Shown piece after piece: positions 7,509 to 16,703 of a DNA stretch of 26,966 nucleotides. Numbering within the stretch: the stretch's first letter is position 1; each line of letters begins with the position of its first letter. The notes under the pieces were generated by a model, which saw nothing but the letters and a program-made list of their open reading frames with translations, ran no database searches and was not told the origin of the DNA. Source of the DNA: SYIM01 sp044359405 (lineage in GTDB: Bacteria; Pseudomonadota; Gammaproteobacteria; Burkholderiales; Burkholderiaceae_E); NCBI GenBank assembly GCA_044359405.1, contig JBIKMC010000013.1:1-26966 (forward strand), read 5' to 3'. The translations under genes were made by a program, and so were the position numbers.

Positions 7509-8581
7509 CAGCAACATCGGTCGCCTTGCGCGCTCAATCTCTGGTTAAGCATTTTCCGGTACGGCAGGGCCTCTTGGGTGGTGTTCGTGCTGCGGTACGG
7601 GCGGTTGATGGGGTGTCGTTCGATCTGGCTGCGGGGACCACCTTTGCCATCGTTGGCGAGTCGGGTTGTGGAAAGTCCACGCTAGCCCGACTGCTGATGC
7701 GCCTGATCGAACCCGACCATGGCCGTATCGAATTGAATGGTGAAGATTTCGGACGGCTATCGGCAGCGGCTTTGCGCAAAGCCCGTGCGCGCATACAGAT
7801 GATTTTTCAGGATCCATATGGATCCCTGAACCCACGCATGGTGGTGGGTGACATTCTGCAAGAGCCCCTGCTGCTGCATCGTGAGCTGTCTGCTTCTCAA
7901 CGCAGCGAAGAAGTTACCCGTCTGCTTGAAGGCGTGGGCCTCGCACGCGAGGCGGCGCGGCGCTGGCCGCATGAATTTTCCGGCGGGCAACGTCAACGTC
8001 TGGCGATCGCCCGTGCACTGGCGGCCGGCCCTCAAGTTCTGGTTTGTGACGAGCCGGTATCGGCTCTGGATGTGTCAATTCAGGCCCAGATCCTCAATCT
8101 GCTGGCTGAACTGCAGCGATCGCTGTCGCTCAGTTATGTGTTCATCTCGCATGATCTGGCGGTGGTTCGTCAGGTTGCGCATCAGATCGGCGTGATGTAC
8201 CTGGGCCAGCTCGTTGAGGTCGGGCCGGCTGACCGAGTCTTTGAGAGGCCCCGTCATCCCTACACCCAGGCGCTGCTGGCTGCGGTACCGGTACCCGATC
8301 CGGCTCGGCGATTGGATCGCGCGGTGCTGTCAGGCGACGTGCCCAGCCCGATCAATCCCCCAACGGGATGTCGGTTTCATACGCGTTGTGCACATGTCAC
8401 CGATCAGTGTCGACGCGAACAGCCACCGCTGGCCGCTCAGGGCGGTGACGGTGTCGCCGTGGCCTGCTGGCATTGGGCTGCAATCGTGGGCAGCAGCCAG
8501 GCTCAAAGTCCGAGTCCAGCGCCTGTAAGTCCGGCGCTGGCTCGTCTGCAGGCAGCCTTTTCTGCGCCGTCATCATCATGA
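7505..8581 (+). CDS. Peptide/nickel ABC transporter ATP-binding protein (DppF/OppF-like)
   Basis: This 358-aa second ATPase has Walker A GESGCGKS (51-58), Q-loop IFQDPYGSLNP (100-110), signature FSGGQRQ (158-164), Walker B VLVCDEP (178-184) and switch His in FISHDLAVV. The C-terminus has the OppF-type GCRFHTRCAHVTDQC cysteine segment. A Ser/Pro/Ala-rich tail of about 25 residues follows. The start ATG at 7505 overlaps the previous stop (ATGA). Together with the preceding gene it forms the expected heterodimeric nucleotide-binding pair. Confidence 0.93.
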   Translation: MTATSVALRAQSLVKHFPVRQGLLGGVRAAVRAVDGVSFDLAAGTTFAIVGESGCGKSTLARLLMRLIEPDHGRIELNGEDFGRLSAAALRKARARIQMIFQDPYGSLNPRMVVGDILQEPLLLHRELSASQRSEEVTRLLEGVGLAREAARRWPHEFSGGQRQRLAIARALAAGPQVLVCDEPVSALDVSIQAQILNLLAELQRSLSLSYVFISHDLAVVRQVAHQIGVMYLGQLVEVGPADRVFERPRHPYTQALLAAVPVPDPARRLDRAVLSGDVPSPINPPTGCRFHTRCAHVTDQCRREQPPLAAQGGDGVAVACWHWAAIVGSSQAQSPSPAPVSPALARLQAAFSAPSSS

Positions 8582-8631
8582 ACCCAACACCACACCGCTT
8601 TGAGCGTTTCAAACCTTTTGGAGGTCTATCC

Positions 8632-10149
8632 ATGAAAAAGTCCCTGAGTGCATCCCTGCTCGGTCTGGCGAGCGCACTGCTATTGGCAAGCGCCGCACAG
8701 GCGCAGACCACCCTGCGCATTGGCCTGGCCGAAGATCCCGACGAGCTCGATCCAACCAAGGCCCGCACTTACGTCGGGCGCATCGTCTTTGCGTCGCTGT
8801 GCGACAAGCTCTTCGATATCGATGACAAGCTCAATCTGGTGCCCCAGCTTGCTTTGAGCCATGAAACGGCCCCAGATGGCAAGTCGGTGACCATCAAGCT
8901 GCGGCCCAATGTGAAGTTTCATGACGGCGAGCCCATGGATGCGGCTGCGGTTAAGTTCTCGCTGGACCGCCACCTGAATCTGCAGGGTTCATTTCGCCGC
9001 GCCGAAATTGCCCAGATCGATCAGGTCGATGTGGTCGACCCCCTCACGGTACGCCTGGTACTGAAGACGCCTTTTGCGCCTTTGATGGCGCAGCTGACCG
9101 ATCGAGCCGGCATGATGGTGTCGCCCAAGGCCGCCGGCGCGCTGGGTGAGCGATTCGGCACGGCACCGGTCTGCGCAGGTCCTTATCGGTTCGTTGAACG
9201 TGTGGCGCAGGATCGCATCGTGGTCGAGCGCTTTGCAGACTACTGGGACAAGAGCCGTGTGCACATCGACCGGATCATTTATCGGCCGATTCAGGACTCC
9301 ACCGTACGTCTGGCCAACTTGAAGTCGGGTCAGCTCGATCTGCTCGAGCGTCTGCTGGCCACCGATGTGGCCGAGGTTCGCAAAGACAATCGGCTGCGGC
9401 TGGCAACCGGCACTGAGCTGGGTTACCAGGGCATCACCATGAACATCAGCAATGGTGACAAGGCCAACAATCCACTGGCCAAAGATGCCCGTATTCGGCG
9501 TGCGCTCGATTTGGCTATTGATCGAGATGCCATCAATCAGGTGGTGTTCAATGGTTTGCAGACCGTGAACAACCAGTGGGTCAGCCCCAGCAATCCCTAC
9601 TATCAGGCCAAATTCCAGACGCCTAAACGCGATGTCGCCCGAGCCAAAGCCTTGATTCGCGAGGCAGGGGCGGCGACGCCCATTGTGCTTGACTTCATGG
9701 TGCCCAATAACCCGGAAACCCGCGCGGTGGCCGAGGTGATGCAGTCGATGGCGGCCGAGGCGGGCTTCGATCTGAAGATTCGCGTCACTGAGTTCGCAAC
9801 ATCGCTTAACGAGGCCGAGAAGGGCAATTTCCAGCTCTACATGCTCGCCTGGAGCGGACGCACCGACCCCGATGGCAACATCTTCTCCTTTGCCTCGTGC
9901 AAAGGACCGCTGAACTACGGCCGTTACTGCGATCAGGGCATCGATGATCTGCTGAACAAAGCACGGGCTTCTACGGGTGTGGCTGATCGTAAGGCGCTAT
10001 ATGAGCAGGTGGCGCAGAAGTGGCTGTCCGAGGGCTCGGTGCTGTATCTGTATCACCGAGCCCTGCTGTTTGCTCACGGTACGCGACTTGAAGGGTTCAA
10101 GGTGATGCCCGATGGTCTTATCCGGGTCACAGACCTGAAACTCAAGTGA
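8632..10149 (+). CDS. Periplasmic peptide-binding protein of ABC transporter (SBP_bac_5/DppA-like)
   Basis: This 505-aa family 5 solute-binding protein has a Sec signal MKKSLSASLLGLASALLLASAAQA, probably cleaved after AQA near residue 24. The mature start TTLRIGLAEDPDELDP, the NVKFHDGEPMDAAAVKFSLDR block (family 5 signature region), GTAPVCAGPYRFVE and ARIRRALDLAIDRDAI are classic. The upstream frame is open back to 8473, but ATG 8632 is clearly right: it has GGAGG at 8620-8624 with 7 bp spacing and starts the signal peptide. A 50-bp gap follows the second ATPase gene. It supplies the ligand, likely a di- or oligopeptide or related compound, to the permeases encoded downstream. Specificity cannot be read. 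Confidence 0.94.
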   Translation: MKKSLSASLLGLASALLLASAAQAQTTLRIGLAEDPDELDPTKARTYVGRIVFASLCDKLFDIDDKLNLVPQLALSHETAPDGKSVTIKLRPNVKFHDGEPMDAAAVKFSLDRHLNLQGSFRRAEIAQIDQVDVVDPLTVRLVLKTPFAPLMAQLTDRAGMMVSPKAAGALGERFGTAPVCAGPYRFVERVAQDRIVVERFADYWDKSRVHIDRIIYRPIQDSTVRLANLKSGQLDLLERLLATDVAEVRKDNRLRLATGTELGYQGITMNISNGDKANNPLAKDARIRRALDLAIDRDAINQVVFNGLQTVNNQWVSPSNPYYQAKFQTPKRDVARAKALIREAGAATPIVLDFMVPNNPETRAVAEVMQSMAAEAGFDLKIRVTEFATSLNEAEKGNFQLYMLAWSGRTDPDGNIFSFASCKGPLNYGRYCDQGIDDLLNKARASTGVADRKALYEQVAQKWLSEGSVLYLYHRALLFAHGTRLEGFKVMPDGLIRVTDLKLK

Positions 10150-10162
10150 TTCGTCAGACCTC

Positions 10163-11104
10163 ATGTTGAGTTTTTTACCCAGGCGCCTGCTGCAGCTGAT
10201 CCCGACGCTTTTTTTTGTGTCGGTGATCATCTTCCTGCTGCAGCAGTTGCTGCCCGGAGACCCCGCGCTGGTCATGGCGGGCGAAGAGAAAGATCCGGCG
10301 GTGATCGAGCAGATCCGCCAGCAGTATCGGCTGGATCAGCCTTTACCCGTCCAGTATGGCTACTGGATCATGGGTGTGCTGCAGGGCGATCTGGGCGAGT
10401 CCATGCGCATCAAGCAGCCGGTGGCGACGCTGATCGCCGACAAGCTTCCGGTGACCTTGCAGCTGGCCTGTATGGCGATGGTGTTCGCCTTGCTGATCGG
10501 TATTCCTGCAGGCGTTTTGTCGGCTGTCAAGCGCGGCAGCGTCTGGGACACTGGCGCCAATGTGTTCGCGTTGTGGGGGCTGTCCACGCCCAATTTTTGG
10601 CTGGGCATCATGCTGATCTTTTTTTTCTCGGTTCAGCTGGGCTGGTTACCAGCGTCGGGTTTTGTCAGTCCGTTTGAGGATCTTTCGCAGTCATTGGCTA
10701 CCACGGTGATGCCCGCTTTTGTGCTCGGCAACGCCATCGCCGCAGTGCTGATGCGCCATACCCGCTCAGCCATGCTGCAGGCCATGAGCGCTGATTATGT
10801 TCGAACTGCGCGGGCGAAGGGGTTGCGCGAGTGGGCGGTGGTGGTTCGTCATGCGCTGCGCAATGCGCTCACCCCCGTGATCACGCTGGGCGCTCTTGAG
10901 TTCGGCACCTTGCTCTCGGGGGCTGTCCTTACTGAGCAGGTGTTCTCAGTACCCGGTTTTGGCAAGCTCATTGTCGATGCGGTGTTCAACCGAGACTATG
11001 CGGTGGTGCAGGGTGTGGTGCTGGTGACTGCCACGGTTTATATCCTGCTCAATCTCATCGCTGACGTGCTCTACGTCCTGGCCAATCCGAGGTTGCGTGC
11101 ATGA
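10163..11104 (+). CDS. Peptide ABC transporter permease (DppB-like)
   Basis: This 313-aa inner-membrane permease has the DppB-type N-terminus FLPRRLLQLIPTLFFVSVIIF, then LLPGDPALVMAG, LDQPLPVQYGYWIMGVLQGDLGES and an EAA-type coupling loop around YVRTARAKGLREWAVVVRHALRNALTPVI. About six membrane spans are expected. The start ATG at 10163 is 13 bp after the binding-protein stop. The ribosome site is weak, so translation may depend on coupling to the gene before. It ends in an ATGA overlap with the second permease. Confidence 0.93.
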   Translation: MLSFLPRRLLQLIPTLFFVSVIIFLLQQLLPGDPALVMAGEEKDPAVIEQIRQQYRLDQPLPVQYGYWIMGVLQGDLGESMRIKQPVATLIADKLPVTLQLACMAMVFALLIGIPAGVLSAVKRGSVWDTGANVFALWGLSTPNFWLGIMLIFFFSVQLGWLPASGFVSPFEDLSQSLATTVMPAFVLGNAIAAVLMRHTRSAMLQAMSADYVRTARAKGLREWAVVVRHALRNALTPVITLGALEFGTLLSGAVLTEQVFSVPGFGKLIVDAVFNRDYAVVQGVVLVTATVYILLNLIADVLYVLANPRLRA

Positions 11105-11964
11105 GCGCGGTACTTGCGTGGTGGCGTGGTGACAGCCCGTCTCGCGTTGCGCTGCGGGTCGTCGCATCGCGGCCGACTGCCGTATTTGGCGCAGTGGTGC
11201 TCTTGCTGGTCATGGTGCTGGCCATCGGTGCACCCTGGATCGCTCCTTTTGATCCCTTGAAGACCAGCTGGTCCCTGGTGCGAAAGGCTCCCAGCGCTTT
11301 GAATTGGTTTGGTACCGATGAAGTGGGTCGCGATCTGTTGTCGCGCGTCATTTGGGGTGCTCGAGCCTCGCTGTCGGCAGGCGTTATTGCGGTGTCTATC
11401 GCCGTATCGTTGGGCGTTCCTCTGGGCATGCTGGCCGGATATGTGGGCGGTTGGTTTGATGCGCTGGTGGGACGCCTGACCGATGCCATGCTGGCGATAC
11501 CATTTCTCATTCTGGCGATTGCACTGGCGGCCTTCCTCGGCCCCAGCCTGGGTAATGCCATGATTGCCATCGGCATTTCGGCGACGCCCATTTTTGTGCG
11601 GCTCGCCCGCGGTCAGGTGCTGGCCGCGCGGGCCGAGGACTGGGTCGAGGCCGCGCGCGCGGTGGGTAACTCACCGGCGCGAATTCTTCTGCGCCATATC
11701 TTTCCGAATATTCTGCCCCCGGTCTTAGTGCAGGCCACCCTGGCCATTGCGGCAGCGATCATTGCCGAGGCCAGTTTGTCTTTCCTGGGCCTGGGTCAGC
11801 AGCCACCTTCGCCCAGTTGGGGGTCTATGCTGAATACAGCACAGCGTTTTCTGACTCAGGCACCCTGGATGGCCATCTTCCCGGGGTTGGCCATCTTTTT
11901 GACAGTTCTTGCCTTTAATCTGTTTGGAGACGGGCTGCGTGATGCCCTCGACCCCAAGCGATGA
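11101..11964 (+). CDS. Peptide ABC transporter permease (DppC-like)
   Basis: This 287-aa permease has the DppC features: a hydrophobic N-terminal segment, then IAPFDPLKTSW, the FGTDEVGRDLLSRVIWGARASL motif, GYVGGWFDALVGRLTDAMLAIPFLILAI, and the EAA loop DWVEAARAVGNSPARILLRHIFPNI. Its ATG overlaps the previous stop (ATGA) and its own stop overlaps the start of the DUF218 gene in the same way. It completes a full five-component transporter (two ATPases, binding protein, two permeases). Confidence 0.93.
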   Translation: MSAVLAWWRGDSPSRVALRVVASRPTAVFGAVVLLLVMVLAIGAPWIAPFDPLKTSWSLVRKAPSALNWFGTDEVGRDLLSRVIWGARASLSAGVIAVSIAVSLGVPLGMLAGYVGGWFDALVGRLTDAMLAIPFLILAIALAAFLGPSLGNAMIAIGISATPIFVRLARGQVLAARAEDWVEAARAVGNSPARILLRHIFPNILPPVLVQATLAIAAAIIAEASLSFLGLGQQPPSPSWGSMLNTAQRFLTQAPWMAIFPGLAIFLTVLAFNLFGDGLRDALDPKR

Positions 11965-12713
11965 AAGAACTATCCATCATTTTGACCGCAGTGATCTCGC
12001 CCCTGGGTTTAGCGCTATTGCTGCTCTTGCTGGCGTTTGTCTTGGGCTTACGCAAAAGTAGGTTCGTACCGTGGCTGGTGTTGCTGTCGTCGACCTGGCT
12101 GTGCATGTGGTCGCTACCGGTTCCTGCCAACTGGATCAGTCTGCAGGTCTCTGCAGGCAGTGAGCCGATGGATGCCGTTGCCCTGCGGTCTCTGCCCAAG
12201 GCGCCCGCCATCGTTTTGCTCGGGGGTGGGGTCAGCCCTGCGACTACGCAACGTCCCATCCCTGATCTCGGTGATGCGTCGGATCGAGTCTGGCAGGCCG
12301 CGCGGCTTTATCACGCCGGTCGCGCGCCGCTGATCTTTGCCAGTGGCGGTGCTGATGCACGGATCAGCCTGACCAGCGAGGCGCAGGCCATGAAGGTTCT
12401 ACTGCTCGACCTGGGCGTACCCGCGTCGGCCATCGTGCTGGAAGAGGTCAGTCGCAATACACGCGAGAATGCAACTGAGACGGCGCGGCTGCTCAAGGCG
12501 CGCAATATTGATCGCGTGCTGTTGGTTACATCGGCCAGTCATATGCGTCGTTCGCGCGCGCACTTCGAAGCGGTGGGTCTGGCTGTGATTCCGGTACCAG
12601 CCGATCACGATACCCTTGACTACGCAGGATTGCGCCGCTGGCTACCGGCTGCCGAGGCCCTCGAACTGAGTGCGCGCAGTCTCAAGGAGTGGGTCGGTCA
12701 GCGGGTCTGGTGA
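11961..12713 (+). CDS. YdcF/ElyC-like DUF218 membrane-anchored protein
   Basis: This 250-aa protein has two N-terminal hydrophobic segments (about residues 5-28 and 35-52) and then a DUF218 domain. The domain shows AIVLLGGGVS, ASGGADARISLTSEAQAM, the VSRNTRENATETARLL motif and RVLLVTSASHMRRSRAHFE, all hallmarks of the SanA/YdcF/ElyC group. ElyC affects envelope (peptidoglycan/undecaprenyl) metabolism in Escherichia coli; the molecular activity of most members is unknown. The ATGA overlap with the DppC-like gene ties it to the peptide transport operon. A role in handling cell-wall peptides would fit but is an inference. The gene converges with iclR, leaving only 23 bp between them and no clear terminator. 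Confidence 0.85.
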   Translation: MKELSIILTAVISPLGLALLLLLLAFVLGLRKSRFVPWLVLLSSTWLCMWSLPVPANWISLQVSAGSEPMDAVALRSLPKAPAIVLLGGGVSPATTQRPIPDLGDASDRVWQAARLYHAGRAPLIFASGGADARISLTSEAQAMKVLLLDLGVPASAIVLEEVSRNTRENATETARLLKARNIDRVLLVTSASHMRRSRAHFEAVGLAVIPVPADHDTLDYAGLRRWLPAAEALELSARSLKEWVGQRVW

Positions 12714-12736
12714 CCGTCAATAGCCTGGGGGGCGGA

Positions 12737-13600
12737 TCAGCGCGTTTGATGGTCGCTTGCGTCAGCGGCATAGCGGGCGTCAAAACCCAGATGCCTTGAC
12801 AGCGCCGCAGCGGTGTCTGCCACCAGGGGGCCGAGTTGTGCCTGTCGTTGTGGGCCCATACGCTCCGGCGGCCCCGACACGCTGATGGCCGCAAAAACCC
12901 GGCCGGAGGCATTACGAATGGGGGCGGCCACGCATCGTATCCAAAGCTGCAACTCTTCGTTGTCATAGGCGAAACCCCGTTTGCGAATGCGCGCATATTC
13001 GCGCTCGAGGGCATTAAGGCTGGTGATGGTGTTAGCCGTGTAGGCCTGAAGTCCGGGCGCTGCGATTTTGCGGATGAGATCGGTGGGTAGCCAGGCGCCC
13101 ACCGCCTTGCCTACGCCGGTGCAGTGAATGGGTGCGATCTCTACATGGCTGGCCAGGCTCTTGCGCGGTTCATCGAGGTCTTCGCGTTCGATGACCACAA
13201 CGCTTTGGCCGTTGAACACGCCCAGATGGACCGAACACCCGCTGAGTCTGGCCAGCTGGTCGACGAAGGTTTGAGCTTCGCGGTGCAGGTCCATGTTGGC
13301 CAGCGACAGGCTGCCCAACTCATACAGGCTGATACCCAGCATGTAGTCGCCGCCCTTGGCATCCTGCTCGATGAAACCGATGTCGCGCAGGGCTGCCAGG
13401 ATACGGTGCACGGTCGGACGGGGTAGCCCGGTACCGGTGGCGATCTGCGCCACGCTAAGACGTCGCGAGCTGCTTGAAAACGAACGTAGCACATCGACCA
13501 TGCGCTGATAAGACTGGATGCGGTTTTTATCGTCACGGGCCTGTGCCGTGCGCGCACTGGCAGTCACTGACGCAGGGGGCTTGCGGGCTGTGGTCGCCAT
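12737..13600 (-). CDS. IclR-family transcriptional regulator
   Basis: This 287-aa regulator has a disordered Ala/Thr/Lys-rich start of about 25 residues. A winged helix-turn-helix follows (about 30-90: RMVDVLRSF, LSVAQIATGTGLPRPTVHRILAAL, FIEQDAKGGDYMLG), then a GAF-like IclR effector domain with CTGVGKAVGAWLP and AISVSGPPERM near the end. It lies 16 bp downstream of the tctA-like stop on the same strand and so should be in the tctCBA transcript, which would make it autoregulated. The repeats at 16704-16739 upstream of tctC are the likely operator. The ligand is presumably the transported acid or a catabolite. Confidence 0.93.
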   Translation of the reverse strand: MATTARKPPASVTASARTAQARDDKNRIQSYQRMVDVLRSFSSSSRRLSVAQIATGTGLPRPTVHRILAALRDIGFIEQDAKGGDYMLGISLYELGSLSLANMDLHREAQTFVDQLARLSGCSVHLGVFNGQSVVVIEREDLDEPRKSLASHVEIAPIHCTGVGKAVGAWLPTDLIRKIAAPGLQAYTANTITSLNALEREYARIRKRGFAYDNEELQLWIRCVAAPIRNASGRVFAAISVSGPPERMGPQRQAQLGPLVADTAAALSRHLGFDARYAADASDHQTR

Positions 13601-13616
13601 GTTGCCGGTGCGGAGG

Positions 13617-15134
13617 CTAGCTCACCGATGCGGCGATAGCCTGTTGACGCGGACGAACAGTGCGCCAGAGCACCACCGCCCAGATCGCAGCGGCCGTGAT
13701 CCCCAGACCGGCAGCAATGGGCCTTTCGAAAAAGCCCAAAAAGTTACCGTCGGCGATAACCATTGAAGTGAGGAAGTTGCGTTCGACCATGGGGCCCAGC
13801 ACCAGACCCAGAATGATTGGGCCAATGGGGATGCCGATCCGGTCAAGCAGCCAGGCAATGACACCGAACAGCAGCATCACGCCGATATCAAAGCTTGAGT
13901 TGTTGATGGCATAGGCGCCCAGAATGCAGAACAACAGAATGATGGCGCTGAGTTGGTGTCGGGGGATGCGCAGCAGCGGCGTGGCCATGCGGATGGCCAG
14001 CCAGCCCAGGGGTAGTAGCAACAGATTGGCCAGAATGAAGACCAGATAGATCGCATAAAGCGTAGGTGCCTGAGCCTCAAAGAGTTGCGGGCCTGGATTG
14101 AGCCCCTTCATGATGAGTACGCCGACCGCTATGGCCGTGACCGCATCGCCCGGAATGCCGAATACCAGAGCAGGCACCCAGGCCCCGCTGAGGGCCGCAT
14201 TATTGGCGGCGCCGGCCTCGATGACGCCCTCAGGATGGCCGGTCCCAAAGGCCTGCGGTGTGGCGGAGAATCGCTTGGCCATGGCGTAAGAGACCCAGGC
14301 TGCGAGATCGCCACCTGCACCGGGTAACACGCCGATGAGGGTGCCAACCACCGAGCCTCGCACGACGCTGCGTCGATACTGAACGATGAGGCGCATGACC
14401 CCGCTGAAAATGTTTCCGACGGCCTGCGGGACAGTGCTGACGGTCCTGCCCGAGCGCGACTCCAGGCCCTTGAGAATTTCACAGACAGCGAACATACCGA
14501 TCATGATGGGAATGAAGTCGAGCCCGCCCATCAGGGTGGTGAAGCCCAGCGTGAAGCGCGGCGTACCCGTGACGCCGTCCATGCCGACGGTGGCAATGAA
14601 CAGACCCAGCAGCAGTGCAATCATGCCGCGCAGCAAATCGCTGGACGAAACCAGCGCAGCGCATGAAAGACCAATAAGAGCGAGCCAGAAATATTCGAAA
14701 CTTGAAAAGCGAAGCGCAAAGGAGGCCAGAACCGGGGCAAGCACGATCAGTACCGCGGCGCCGGCCAGTCCGCCGATGATCGAGGAGATCAGACTGCTGC
14801 CAAGCGCCTGCGCCGCCAGACCGCGCCGGGTCATGGCATAGGTTTCGTCGGTGTAGGCAGCCGAGGCGGGCGTGCCTGGCATGCGAATCAGGCAGCCCGG
14901 AATATCGCCTGCGGTGATCGCCATGGCCGTGCAGGCGACGATGGCCGACACCGCCGCCAGCGGGCTCATGAAGAAGGTAACGGGTACGAGCAAGGCGGTG
15001 GCCATGGTGGCGGTCAGGCCCGGAATCGCGCCGACAAAAAGTCCAAATACTGAGGCCAACAGGATGACTGTTAGCAGCTGCACATCGGCCAGCATGCCCA
15101 GGGCGGTGGCCAAATGGGTCGCGAAGTGTTCCAT
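13617..15134 (-). CDS. tctA: Tripartite tricarboxylate transporter large permease (TctA family)
   Basis: This 505-aa protein with about 12 membrane spans carries the TctA signature GLFVGAIPGLTATMATALLVP near residues 30-51. It also has GDIPGCLIRMPGTPASAAYTDE, LIGVLPGAGGDLAAWVSYAMAKRFS and ESAGAANNA-like EAGAANNAALSGAWVPALVFGIPGD. The ATG at 15134 overlaps the tctB stop (TGATG); an in-frame TTG one codon upstream is less likely. It is the main channel of a secondary, binding-protein-dependent carboxylate transporter with TctB and TctC. Confidence 0.94.
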   Translation of the reverse strand: MEHFATHLATALGMLADVQLLTVILLASVFGLFVGAIPGLTATMATALLVPVTFFMSPLAAVSAIVACTAMAITAGDIPGCLIRMPGTPASAAYTDETYAMTRRGLAAQALGSSLISSIIGGLAGAAVLIVLAPVLASFALRFSSFEYFWLALIGLSCAALVSSSDLLRGMIALLLGLFIATVGMDGVTGTPRFTLGFTTLMGGLDFIPIMIGMFAVCEILKGLESRSGRTVSTVPQAVGNIFSGVMRLIVQYRRSVVRGSVVGTLIGVLPGAGGDLAAWVSYAMAKRFSATPQAFGTGHPEGVIEAGAANNAALSGAWVPALVFGIPGDAVTAIAVGVLIMKGLNPGPQLFEAQAPTLYAIYLVFILANLLLLPLGWLAIRMATPLLRIPRHQLSAIILLFCILGAYAINNSSFDIGVMLLFGVIAWLLDRIGIPIGPIILGLVLGPMVERNFLTSMVIADGNFLGFFERPIAAGLGITAAAIWAVVLWRTVRPRQQAIAASVS

Positions 15135-15670
15135 CAACGCAGCAGTTCAAGCAGTCCGGGTGGAATTTGCACCTTGAGCAGTACGGCAAAGCCATACCAG
15201 GCAGCCGTCGTGCTGGCAGCGACAACCAGTACAGAGCGCACAGACGGCTCGCCGACCAGATACAGATAGCCGAGCAGGAAAACAGGCACCAGAATGAGGA
15301 AACCCACGGTGTTCATGGCCCAGGCAATACAGGCAAGACCCGCAAGCACCCAGACGATGGCAGCCCAGTTGGGGGTGTCGCGACCTGACGTGCCCGCCCG
15401 GGCAGCGCTGGCCTCATGGCCGCGTTCCCGATCATCGCCTACCGACGGATCAGCTTTGACACGACGGATATGACGTGCCAGGGCGCGCGCAGCCATGAGC
15501 ACACCGCTGGCGCTGAGCAAGTAACCCACCAGTTGCGGGAAAAATCCCGGCCCGTACGCCTGGGCCGGGATCTTGGGAAACCGGGCTGACTCAAACGCGA
15601 TGTAAAGGCCAGCCGCGGCAAGCGCGACCCCCAGCAGTACATCGATCCGCAGAGGGTGGTGCGAACTCAC
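15134..15670 (-). CDS. tctB: Tripartite tricarboxylate transporter small subunit (TctB family)
   Basis: This 178-aa protein has four predicted membrane segments: VLLGVALAAAGLYIAFE at the N-terminus, one around LVGYLLSASGVLMAARALA, and two in the C-terminal half. It includes the FPKIPAQAYGPGFFPQLVG motif typical of TctB. A hydrophilic loop of about 30 residues (HIRRVKADPSVGDDRERGHEASAARAG region) separates the two halves. Start GTG at 15670 overlaps the tctC stop (GTGA). Confidence 0.9.
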   Translation of the reverse strand: MSSHHPLRIDVLLGVALAAAGLYIAFESARFPKIPAQAYGPGFFPQLVGYLLSASGVLMAARALARHIRRVKADPSVGDDRERGHEASAARAGTSGRDTPNWAAIVWVLAGLACIAWAMNTVGFLILVPVFLLGYLYLVGEPSVRSVLVVAASTTAAWYGFAVLLKVQIPPGLLELLR

Positions 15671-16662
15671 TTGGCCAGACCTGCAGCCTTGGCTGCGACC
15701 CCGAAGCGGGCCTCAGCGTCGGTCAGGTACTTGTTGAAGCCGGCCGGATCAGCGTAGGTAACGCCGAACTTGCGTGCGTCCATGAGCTTTTTGAACTCCG
15801 GATCATTCACGACTTTATTGAGCGCGGCGCCCAGCCGGGTGACGGCTTCCTGCGGCATACCTTTAGGCCCCGCGATTCCACGCCACGCCCCCATGCTCCA
15901 GTCTGTGCCGATGGCCTCTTTAACCGTGGGTACGTTGGGGTAAGCCGGGTCACGGGCAGTACCCATCAGGGCGATCGTGCGTACCCGTTTGGCATCAACC
16001 ATGGACTGTGCTTCGGGCAGCGTTGTGACCACGACGGCGATGGCACTCGAAGCCAGCAGTTGCAGAGCCGGAGCTGAGCCCTCAGTGGGAACCCAGGGCA
16101 TGGCGGTCATGGGTTGCTGGATGCTGGTCAGGAAACCGGCTGCCGACAGGTGGGCCAGACCGCCCAGGTTTGCCCCTGAGGCCTTGAGCGCGCCCGGTTT
16201 TGCCTTGATCTGCGCCACCAGATCAGCCATGTCTTTCGGGCCGTCGTCCGCACGAACATGCACACCCACCGGGTCAGTGTTGTAGAGCGCAAGCGCGGTG
16301 TAATCGGCGTGCGTGATCTGCGCTGTGCCCAGCGTTTTGTAAAGCGACAACTCGGTCGTGATCACGCCAATGGTGTACCCATCAGGCTTGGCATTGGCGA
16401 TTTCGGTATGGCCCACGATGCCACCGCCACCCGTACGATTGACCACATTAACCGGTTGCTTGAGTTCTTTCTCGAGCAGGGTTGCCACGAAGCGTCCAGT
16501 GGCGTCGGTGCCACCGCCGGCTGCCCATGGAACGATCAGGTTGATGGGACGGTCGGGGTAGGCGGCCAGCGCGGGCGCGCTGAACATCGCCGTGAGCGCC
16601 AATGGGGCCAGCGCGGACAGGCTTTTGCGACGAATTACATTGATAGGGCTGGGACGCTTCAT
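15667..16662 (-). CDS. tctC: Bug-family tripartite tricarboxylate transporter substrate-binding protein (TctC)
   Basis: This 331-aa periplasmic receptor has a long signal peptide beginning MKRPSPINVIRRKSLSALAPL and ending near APALA (about residue 33). The Bug-family start YPDRPINLIVPWAAGGGTDATGR, GGGGIVGHTEIANAKPDGYTIG and GLAHLSAAGF follow. The ATG at 16662 is chosen over an upstream in-frame start at 16686 because a strong AGGAGGAG lies just before it (about 16668-16675) and it begins the signal sequence. It is first in tctCBA-iclR. Bug receptors bind carboxylates, amides or aromatic acids; the ligand is not predictable here. Confidence 0.94.
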   Translation of the reverse strand: MKRPSPINVIRRKSLSALAPLALTAMFSAPALAAYPDRPINLIVPWAAGGGTDATGRFVATLLEKELKQPVNVVNRTGGGGIVGHTEIANAKPDGYTIGVITTELSLYKTLGTAQITHADYTALALYNTDPVGVHVRADDGPKDMADLVAQIKAKPGALKASGANLGGLAHLSAAGFLTSIQQPMTAMPWVPTEGSAPALQLLASSAIAVVVTTLPEAQSMVDAKRVRTIALMGTARDPAYPNVPTVKEAIGTDWSMGAWRGIAGPKGMPQEAVTRLGAALNKVVNDPEFKKLMDARKFGVTYADPAGFNKYLTDAEARFGVAAKAAGLAK

Positions 16663-16703
16663 GAGTCTCCTCCTGGTTCTGGTCATGAAAGATTTTTGAA
16701 ACT

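Noticed and set aside
8473..8631. Upstream extension of the peptide-binding protein frame
   Set aside because: It overlaps the preceding ATPase gene, and GGAGG followed by a Sec signal marks the start at 8632.
12675..12736. Bidirectional terminator between the DUF218 and iclR genes
   Set aside because: There is only a 6-bp CGGTCA/TGACCG stem with a 9-nt loop and no T-tract on either strand.
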